This document shows, one piece after another, positions 56,889 through 64,000 of a DNA stretch of 64,000 bases. Numbering within the stretch: the stretch's first letter is position 1; every line of letters starts with the position of its first letter. This stretch comes from Cyclaneusma minus (taxonomy: Eukaryota; Ascomycota; Leotiomycetes; Marthamycetales; Marthamycetaceae), in contig JAKZHN010000013.1 of NCBI GenBank assembly GCA_037179335.1, positions 124,001 to 188,000 of the forward strand, given 5' to 3'. Position numbers and translations under genes: made by a program. Under the pieces are notes generated by a model. It worked only from the letters and a program-made list of their open reading frames with translations, made no database searches and was not told the origin of the DNA.

Positions 56889-58245
56889 ATGGCGACTGGC
56901 GCGCCGCTCCAGCACTGCGTCCCCGGACAATTCTACAATTTCAATTACAACTCCTCCACCCCCTACTCGCTCGGCGATACCGTACCGCTCCAATGGGGCG
57001 CATTCGAGCCGTCCATGCCGCTGAACCTCACACTGTTCCGGCTGGGCGGTGTGTTTGTCGAGCAGGCGATCCGTATGTTCACCCCACCCAGGTCGTCACC
57101 CTCACACGAAGAGACTCACTGACATGGCGCAGAGGACTCGCTCTTTTCGCCGGAAAGCCCTCTCTACACTCTCGTTGAGGTCTCGCCCAGTTGCAGCATT
57201 CAGACCTTCAATTGGACGATCCCTTCTTCGCTCGATGTCTCGAACCCGGAATTCAGCTGGGGTGAGTCACCAACTCCACCAGATGAAGCTGCTCAACAAC
57301 CATGCTGACGTTGATCTAGGTCTCTTCAATGCTTCTGTGAAGATGGATACCGACGACGACGGACTGGCCGGCTCTCTGACTTGGTCGCCTAGCTTCTACA
57401 TCACGGACGATGACGAGCCGACCACCGTCACGATCTCGCTCGTCGCTACTCCCACCGTGACCACTGATCCACGCACTGCTTCCCACACCGGCACCCCTAT
57501 CGGCACCATCTCCGCTTCCGTTTCCGCTTCCGCTACAGCTTCCGCTACAGCTTCAGCTTCACCATCGGTTACGGCCTCAGATCCCCCTCCAGCCTCCGCA
57601 TGGTCCAACCTCTCAACAGGCGCCAAAGCAGGAATCGGCACCGGCGCCGGCATCGCTTTCTGCATCGTCCTCTTCCTCACCATCAACTTCTCCCTCCGCT
57701 ACCGCATAAAGCGTCGCGGCAAGCTCTTCAACCCCCGCCCAATGGGCGTGTACCAACCGGAACTCGAACACCGCGACCCCCACAACACCCGCTCAATGGC
57801 CGTCTACCAACCCGAGCTCGAACACCGCGACCCCCACACGCCCGAACGATTCAATCCCAACAACATGTCGGTGACTGATCTCCGCAGCCCCCCCGGATCT
57901 CCAGAATTCACGCCCGTGTTTCCCCAACCGGTGTTTGGTCCGAGCCCTGCTTTGGAATCGGATGAGGAGGTGTCGCCTGCGAGCACGAGTGCGCCGTTCT
58001 TGAGGACTCCGGAGATTAGGCAGGCGGTGGGTGGGGCTTGGGCTACGGTTGTGCGTGGAAGGCAGGGTGCGAGGTCTACTCATGTGAGCAGAGTTGTGGA
58101 GCAGCAGGATGCGATTGAGGAGGTTGGACTTGTGGAATTGCCTGGTCGTGACTTCGATGAGGTGGTTGCTAGACAGAGGATGCAGGCTCGGATGCAAGCT
58201 CAGCAGTCTGTCCTGGATGAGGAGAAGGAAGACGAGGATGCTTGA
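56889..58245 (+). CDS. Single-pass membrane protein, Ser/Thr-rich ectodomain
   Basis: Exons 56889-57072, 57133-57261 and 57320-58245 give 412 residues; introns of 60 and 58 nt. Residues 1-120 look like a beta-rich extracellular domain (STPYSLGDTVPLQWGAF, IQTFNWTIPSSLDVSNPEF). A Ser/Ala/Thr-rich stalk (SASVSASATASATASAS) follows, then one membrane segment at about 241-262 (AGIGTGAGIAFCIVLFLTIN). After the basic stop-transfer SLRYRIKRRGK comes a cytosolic tail. The tail carries an 11-residue tandem duplication (YQPELEHRDPH twice). The design resembles fungal wall-stress sensors or similar type I membrane proteins, but no named family is certain. No signal peptide follows the chosen ATG; the frame is open further upstream (another ATG at 56754), so the true N-terminus may lie there or in a missed exon. 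Confidence 0.72.
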
Positions 58246-59214
58246 AGAGTCATGATGGGCTTATGACCTCTGCTTGACTTCTTGCTGTATATACAGCCGG
58301 CGTGGTTCTGTCACGGTCAGTCAACATTGCGGCATTTGTGCAAGGCGGATTTGTTCAGGCGCTTGTTTCGGGGGTAGATATGACAAGGTGGCTTGCGCGG
58401 GCTCACCGAAATGGATTATGGGCCCAGCTCGGAAGTTCTACTTCGATAGGAGCCTACTAGTTTAGTTTGTTTTCAAAAAAAAAAAGGCTTTTCGACCGAT
58501 AATTAGGTACCATTAAGTGAAACAAATTTGCGCCCCGTGACTCCGCTCGAGCAAAATATGCTTGGGAATGTTCTCCGTACTTTATCCAGTAATTAGCAAT
58601 ATCCACAATGATTGGGAATACTCATAATGATTAGGAGGAATATTGACAGTGATTAGGAATATTCACAGTGATTGGGAATAACTCAACTAAATGAAACCAA
58701 ACAAGATAGTCGGCAATTACTACTGTCATATGCTGATCCCAGAAGGTTGGGGCGACGGCGGGAAGGGTTGTTTCGGGTTTCTTTTCTCCCACTGTATGTA
58801 TTTAGGTCTCGAGGAGCGCCGATTGACGAAATCCGCTCTAGGAATTACGAGATTCAGTACTCAGGGCCAACAGCCACTTGGCTGGCTCATACGCAACAGC
58901 CCCTCAAGCAACACACAGGAGTCTGCATCATTCCATCAGCTAACTTTACGGCGAATGGCGACCCGGGTACTACACGTCTCACTGTGGACAGCAAGGAGTC
59001 TCCATCCCCGGGTTCTTCATCAGCGGGTATCGTTTCTGTATTTGTGAATCATTGCGTCTCATGCTTTGTGGAGTAGGTTCTCCTCATACAGAGCCTGAGA
59101 TAACCGGAAGCTGGTTCATCAAAGCTTCCAGCCAAATCCATGCATAGTCCGTTCGTAATCTGGGGCTCTAAGCAGCACTTCTCTCCCCTCACCCTCTCTC
59201 CACCCCCATTTCGC
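58246..59214. other. Intergenic with a partial MITE
   Basis: The 3' flanks of two convergent genes. It contains the partial MITE at 58510-58794 and, after that, about 400 bases without a convincing gene (short plus-strand frames only). A poly-A run of 13 lies at 58475-58487. Confidence 0.4.
58510..58794. mobile_element. Tc1/mariner-type MITE, divergent copy
   Basis: The right end CTTTTCTCCCACTG followed by TA (58795-58796) matches the family end. The interior (58585-58682) has five clear GATTGGGAATA-type units. The left border is uncertain (TA at 58508-58509 is the best candidate) because the left repeat is degraded. Confidence 0.45.
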
Positions 59215-60219
59215 TCAGAGCTTCCATCGCTTCGCAATCTCGATACCCTCAGCCAAGGTACCGACTCTCGCATCAATAGCATATCCCTGCTTCTCCAAGT
59301 TCTTGCACTCCTGATAGAACGTCTTGAGCGGAACCGTAAACACCTCAATGAATTCATTCTCCTCCAGTTCCGGCTTCAGGTTCTGGTTCTCGGGGAGTGA
59401 CATGTCGACAGTCACATGGACCATCTTAAGATTGGTGTTGCAGAATCCTGGGTCTGTATTGAGTCCAGTTAGCAACTTGCAGACAAACAGAAGCACCGGG
59501 GAGATAAGTGGGGTCCATGCGAAGCAGCAGTGTATCAGGAGGATTTGTAGGGGGGATATTACCATTGAACATGATCGGGCTGCTCTCGCTCACTTGGCCA
59601 ACATAGCCTGTCTCCTCACGCAACTCCCGCACAGCAGCTGTTTCTGCACTCTCTCCTGCATCCACGAGACCGGCTGGTACTTCGATAACTACTTTGGCGA
59701 TCGGGGGGCGGAATTGCTTCTGTAGGATGATTTCGGGACCGGTCTCTTTCTCGAGGATAGCGACGATTCCTACGCCGTCGATTTCGGAGTCTTTGGGGCG
59801 AGTACGGCGTTCAGCGGACTAGAGTTTCACGAATGAGTGTTAGCTTGTAATTCGTGAACTTGAAGTGATGTTGGGGGATTTGTAATTGGAAGGGGAAGGT
59901 CAATAAAGTGAAGCTGAAAATGCTGGAGAAGCTGGAGAAGCTGAAGAAATACCTCCCAGGTTCGCTCTTTACCCAAGGGATCGATGTAGGTGGTCAGGAC
60001 GAGCTTGGTCCATTTGGCATCGCTGTCCTGGAGGGGAGCGTGGGAGACGATCTTTTGATCTCCGGCAGACATTGTGCTTTTGGGAAATCTCTGGGCTGGA
60101 GTGAAGATTGAAGGGATTTTTGGTTGAAGAGTCCTGGGTCTGAAAGTCTTGAGTGAGGAGTGGGTGGTGCGGAACATGTAGTGTTTGGGTGGTGGTGTTT
60201 GCAGGAGTATGTAGTTCAC
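59215..60219 (-). CDS. Nudix ADP-sugar pyrophosphatase (Ysa1/NUDT5 type)
   Basis: Exons complement(59215-59453, 59563-59818, 59953-60219). Introns are 109 and 134 nt. The complete Nudix box, G-x5-E-x7-REUxEExGU, is present as GLVDAGESAETAAVRELREE followed by TGY. Around it lie KWTKLVLTTYIDPLGKERTW, ILQKQFRPPIAKVVIEVPAG and ENEFIEVFTVPLK, typical of ADP-ribose/ADP-sugar hydrolases. It would split ADP-ribose to AMP and ribose-5-phosphate with a divalent metal. Three in-frame ATGs compete: 60219, 60177 and 60072. The first two add 49 or 35 residues rich in Arg, Ser, Thr and Phe, resembling a mitochondrial presequence. The third (ACAATGTC context) gives a 204-residue cytosolic form. Both may be made. 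It is transcribed divergently from the BAR gene. Confidence 0.92.
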
Positions 60220-60492
60220 TGAGGCGGGCGAGGCTGCACTAGTAAGCTCCCCTCACCTGAACTGAACCTCACTTCATCTTCCAGCCTCGTCCCCGCTTTG
60301 ACCACCATTCGGATTCGCATTCGCTATCGTACTGAATACGAGCATCATGGTGATGATTACTGATGAGCAGCAGTGCTGGTCAATAACAACGACGAGGAAC
60401 TTCTTTACTGCCAACATAAAGAGTTGCGAAGATCACGTCCACATCGACATCAGCAAGTTACATTCGAGATCGTAGACGACATCCCCGGCGCC
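60220..60492. promoter_or_regulatory. Divergent promoter, Nudix / BAR genes
   Basis: A compact 273-base gap between two divergent genes, so it must serve both. It is rich in CTCACCTGAACTGAACCTCAC-like pyrimidine motifs near 60250 and ATCGACATCAGC near 60450. No TATA box in either direction. Confidence 0.5.
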
Positions 60493-61744
60493 ATGGACAA
60501 AGTCTCAGCCTTTGGCAAGAACTTCTCGTGAGCTATCTCTTTATCTCACATGCTGCTGTGTTGTGCTAACCTGTTCGCTGCAGTGCCTCTGTCAATCCTT
60601 TCTTGAATCGCAGCCAGCAGTTCCTGAAGGAGCAGTTGGGACAAGCCGAGGACAAGGTTTGCGACGCCATTCACAGCTGCCAGACTGCTTGCTGACTCCC
60701 TCATCTAGACCCAGCTCCCTCCTGACTACATCGAGCTCGAGAAGCGTGTCGATGCCTTGAAGCAGGTCCACCAGAAGATGCTGCAGGTGACGTGAGTGCT
60801 TCTCTCTATGCGCCGCTCGGAATTCCTGCTGATCCGCATGTGCCGTCCAGTTCGCAGTACCAAAACGAAGCCTACGACTATCCCGCCAACATCCGCGAAT
60901 CTGCCATTGACCTTGGCCGCACCATCTCCGAGAAAGTGAACCTCCTCTCAACTGCCACCTCTCCCGCTGAGGCTCAGGCCGCCCTGACCGCTCCTCCATC
61001 CGCCAAGCCCCAGCCCAAGACCTTCAACCATGCCATCGCTCGCGCTTCCTTGGCCAGCTCCCACCTCCTCCAGCAACAGCACAGCGGCACCGGCGAAGAC
61101 CCGCTCGCTACCGCTTTGGAGAAATATGCCCTTGCTCAGGAGCGCGTTGGCGAAGCTCGCTTGGCTCAGGACAACCAGATCCAGACCAGATACTTGGCTG
61201 GCTGGAGCACGACCCTCAACACTAACCTTATGTTCGCTACCCGTGCCCGAAAGGGCGTCGAGAATGCTCGTTTGAGCTTGGATGCTGCTAAGGCTAAGGC
61301 TAAGGGTGTGGGCTGGAAGCTGCCTGGCAAGGCAAGCACTCCTGAGCACGACGAGGCTATTCCCAGCGAGGAGGCTACCGTGGAGATTGAGAAGGCCGAG
61401 GATGAGTTTGTTGGTCAGACTGAGGAGGCTGTTGGTGTTATGAAGAACGTGAGTCGAGCCCCTGACCACCATCCCTGATCAGCATCGATGACTGTTCCAC
61501 AATACTGACAAATGAAAAACAGGTTCTTGACACTCCTGAGCCCCTCCGCAACCTCGCCGACCTTATCGCCGCCCAGCTCGAGTTCCACAAGAAAGCTTAC
61601 GAGATCCTGTCCGAGCTCGCCCCTGTTGTTGATGGCCTGCAAGTCGAGCAAGAGGTTGGTCGTCACGAGGAATTCACACATTGACGCTGCTGCTGATTTG
61701 GTTTGTAGGCTTCCTACCGCAAGAGCCGTGATGGCTCTTCCTGA
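60493..61744 (+). CDS. BAR-domain protein (Gvp36-like)
   Basis: Six exons: 60493-60527, 60584-60656, 60709-60791, 60851-61448, 61523-61654, 61709-61744; 318 residues. The N-terminus MDKVSAFGKNFSASVNPFLN with the adjacent QQFLKEQLGQAEDK is amphipathic. PPDYIELEKRVDALKQVHQK, NAIARASLASS-like helices and EKYALAQERVGEARLAQDNQ follow. Further C-terminal are WSTTLNTNLMFATRARKGVE and LRNLADLIAAQLEFHKKAYE, which make up the crescent-shaped BAR bundle. Yeast Gvp36 binds curved Golgi and endosomal membranes and affects endocytosis and vacuole structure; a similar role is likely. Two donors are unusual (GTTTGC at 60657, GTTGGT at 61655), but each joins in frame. The last exon is only 12 codons (ASYRKSRDGSS and stop). 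Confidence 0.9.
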
Positions 61745-62840
61745 TTGTAATTCTTGCATGCGCTATGTGCTCGCAAGTTTGCAATTAGGAGTCATTCATG
61801 GATTGGGCAATCGCGCGTGAGTTCTCTACTGGCATATGGGTTCGCTGTTCGCACGTGCGTTTGTTTCGACTCGCCCTTTGCAGGGATGGAAGGATGCTCG
61901 TACTAGGGTTACGGTTGTTGTTTAGGCGGCGCAATTCGAGGTCTCTGTCTTTCCTTTGAGCGGGGTTGGTGCGAATCAGCTTTCTTCTGCTAGGATTACG
62001 TTTATGGGAAATGCGCTTCGATTAGGAAATACAAAGGGATCATGAAACCAACGTAGCAAGTGCTTTCTCCTGGTTGCATGACCTGGTTTTTGTCAATGAG
62101 TACCGTGAACTCTCTGCTACCAAAGCATAATCAGGTCGCCTTGTTTGGATCAAGCTTTCTTTCTCGTCGAAGACTTTCTACTTGGAATAGTCAGGCGATT
62201 TCAATGCCACGTGAGTTGGCCTCAAAAGCAAATGTTTCTGACTAGCGCAGTTTCCCCGCTCAATGAGGACGGGGCTTTTCGTGTTGACGTTGGGGCTATC
62301 GAGTTGCAATTACTCCTGTAGCTTGACGGGGCCCGGGTGATAGATAAGTCACTCTATGGCACTATGAAATCGCCATACCAACCGTGTTTCGACAGTTCAA
62401 CTAGCAAAGATCACTCGATCAACTTGATTGCTCATGAGGACATAGTGCTAGACTGGCTATCAAAATTCGGAACATCGAACTTTTAGTACACTTAACAGAC
62501 AGAAAGTACGTGCAGCGATTCCTCGCCCGGCGGATCATTTCCTTGAATGTACTCCGACACGAGAAAGCTCTCCAAAGCCTGCCTTAATTAAGCAAGGAAT
62601 CTAGCTCCGTCAGTGCCCAACCTTTCAACAAGCGTCAGGCAAACGGTCAGCCCAAGCCTATCAAAGCGGCAGCATCAGGACCCAACACAGGTATGTCACA
62701 GGCCACTGCTCAAAGCGGGGGATTTCTCAGCACAGCGGCTCTGTGAATCACAATCAGGAATCATAGTGCTTCGGAAAATTGGGTCTCTCATGCGTTGCGA
62801 TTTGTCTCTAAGATAGCTACCGACTACTCAGACTGCTGCA
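61745..62840. other. Intergenic, possible decayed exon
   Basis: The left part is the 3' flank of the BAR gene. At about 62601-62695 a plus-strand stretch reads PFNKRQANGQPKPIKAAASG and ends at a GTATGT donor-like site. It may be a remnant exon belonging with the tail-like segment at 62849-62917, but no gene can be closed. Nothing else is seen. Confidence 0.3.
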
Positions 62841-62869
62841 TTCCGAAGCCGGATGACAACAGAAGGGAT

Positions 62870-63001
62870 CTCACACCTGCCCAAATTCAGCTTGTTGCAG
62901 ATGTGGTGAAGAGATTCCACATTTCAGCCTCCCACGGCAGCCCTGACCTCTAGGTATCTCTTCACCACATCTGCAACAAGCTGAATTTGGGCAGGTTTGA
63001 G
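62870..63001. repeat. 46 bp inverted repeat with 40 bp spacer
   Basis: Arms at 62870-62915 and 62956-63001 are complementary at 45 of 46 positions, with a 40-base spacer. Both arms can encode the same peptide, PAQIQLVADVVKR: the right arm on the minus strand as the tail of the DUF6604-like pseudogene, the left arm on the plus strand within KPDDNRRDLTPAQIQLVADV. It could form a long hairpin. Confidence 0.9.
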
Positions 63002-63888
63002 ACCCCTTCTCTCTTGGTCAATACCATCTTCCAAAATGCCAAAGACCATATGCGGATCCCTCCGCTCAACCCCGTCCCGTACCACTGAAGGGTACCGACA
63101 CTGTAGCTTTGTCTCCAGGCTACCGCGGATCGTTTTCAGCAGCATGCAGCATGCTTTGGTCAAGGCAACGTAGTTGAATTGAATTTCAGTAATGGCTTGG
63201 GGAAGAGCTTGCCAAAAATGCTGTAAGATTTGGAGCTGGGTCGGGTGGCGTCGCGCGTTACGTCTTTGGGTTTTCGATCCCATCTGGGATTCGGAAGGCT
63301 GGCAGAGGGGGCGCAGATCATCAACGAGCATTTCAAGTGACTTTTCCTTTCGAAATTAGTCACGAAGAATGACTGACAATGCGGTGGGCTGGTAATGCGT
63401 CCCGTTGACGTCCTCGAGGTGATTGAGGAGGCGTGTTTCGGCGAGAAACTGCCATTCCCTCGCCGGTCTCCTGGGATGTTCTGAGAGTTCCGTTGACCTT
63501 CTAAAGCGCCGACAAACTTCTTGTAGTGTCTGGCGCGATGTTTCTGGAGTGGTTACCACTAAAGAATGGATGCGATGAAACTCGTCCATTTCTGGCCATA
63601 TGACATCTTCAAGCAGTTTTAGCTGTTTGAGAGCCCTATAGAGTGCCCCCATAAGAAAGACTCCCGACTGGAAGTTACATAGATCGAGGCCGGCCTGCTC
63701 ATAATCAAGAGCAACAGAAATACTAGACATGCCGCACGCCATAGGGTTCTGCGACAACGAGAAATTTGGGTCGCTGGATGGCCGCACCAGCTCTATCTTG
63801 TCCAAACCCAGTATCTTCATATTCTCGACCATTTCCTGGGTGCTGATCTGCGGAAGTTGAAGTAAAATCTCCCTGCTTGGCTGGGGCT
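62924..63888 (-). pseudogene. DUF6604-like gene with internal stop, 5' part outside or lost
   Basis: Read from a CTATAG acceptor-like site at 63889, the frame runs REILLQLPQISTQEMVENMK, VALDYEQAGLDLCNFQSGVF, FLMGALYRALKQLKLLEDVI. It then continues as PTALSVILRD, stop, FRKEKSLEMLVDDLRPL, all in one frame, to a final stop at 62924. The pattern resembles a fungal-specific family I associate with DUF6604, where the position of the stop usually holds Tyr in an ILR-x-YF context. The stop TAA (63356-63358) is therefore most simply a nonsense mutation. No intron explains it. The 5' exons lie beyond the window or are lost. Function of the family is unknown; members often occur in HET-rich variable regions. 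Confidence 0.55.
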
Positions 63889-64000
63889 ATAGGGCCCGTC
63901 GGAAGTAAACGCCATGTCCTATCGCTCGAACAAAGACTTCAGGGCTTTCTTCGACGTATCCAGACCTTTAATAGTCATTGCTTTTGTGACGTCCCCTTTT

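Overview
The window is nuclear DNA of a filamentous ascomycete (Pezizomycotina). The genes are spaced at eukaryotic distances on both strands and carry short introns (about 55-150 nt) with GT..AG borders. Every recognisable protein is fungal: GCN1, a DEAH helicase, Ysa1-type Nudix, SNU23, DPH5, BLI-3-like, IST1, AP-2 sigma and a Gvp36-like BAR protein. Accessory remnants resemble HET, DUF6604 and F-box-like fungal families. I lean towards Leotiomycetes, but the sequence alone does not settle the class.

Layout. 1-0.66 kb: a HET-like N-terminal fragment. 0.72-3.4 kb: a diverged tandem array of TATA/E-box units. 4.46-17.9 kb: a divergent housekeeping pair, GCN1 (minus) and a DEAH-box helicase (plus), sharing a 0.5 kb promoter. 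18.2-22.1 kb: a second array of the same repeat family in opposite orientation, with divergent TATA boxes around CACGTG. 22.5-24.7 kb: a small Myb/SANT-like gene whose intron holds a TA-flanked MITE, then a ~187 bp tandem repeat with a second MITE copy nested inside. 26.5-39 kb: a core block of AP-2 sigma, IST1, a 1410-aa ArAE/FUSC membrane protein, a BLI-3-like flavin-fold protein, SNU23 and DPH5. 40-46.4 kb: an accessory island with three relatives of a PD-(D/E)XK-like protein, a broken F-box-like gene and a 406 bp foldback element. 46.8-48.2 kb: decayed coding minisatellites and a Gln-rich repeat protein. 49.7-55.2 kb: an unrecognised 474-aa protein, an SLC35F-type transporter, a 424 bp inverted-repeat element with a tRNA-like promoter, and a GrpB-family protein. 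56.9-61.7 kb: a single-pass membrane protein, a Nudix ADP-sugar pyrophosphatase and a BAR protein. 62.8-64 kb: a DUF6604-type pseudogene with an inverted copy of its tail.

Functional themes. GCN1, the DEAH helicase and DPH5 bear on translation. AP-2 sigma, IST1 and the BAR protein bear on membrane traffic. Nothing suggests a biosynthetic cluster or operon-like pathway; neighbours look independent. The most unusual content is non-coding: two mirror-oriented arrays of promoter-like repeat units flanking GCN1/helicase, plus at least three families of small inverted-repeat elements.

All coordinates and intron borders were derived by hand from the sequence. Family names rest on motif recognition, not database searches.
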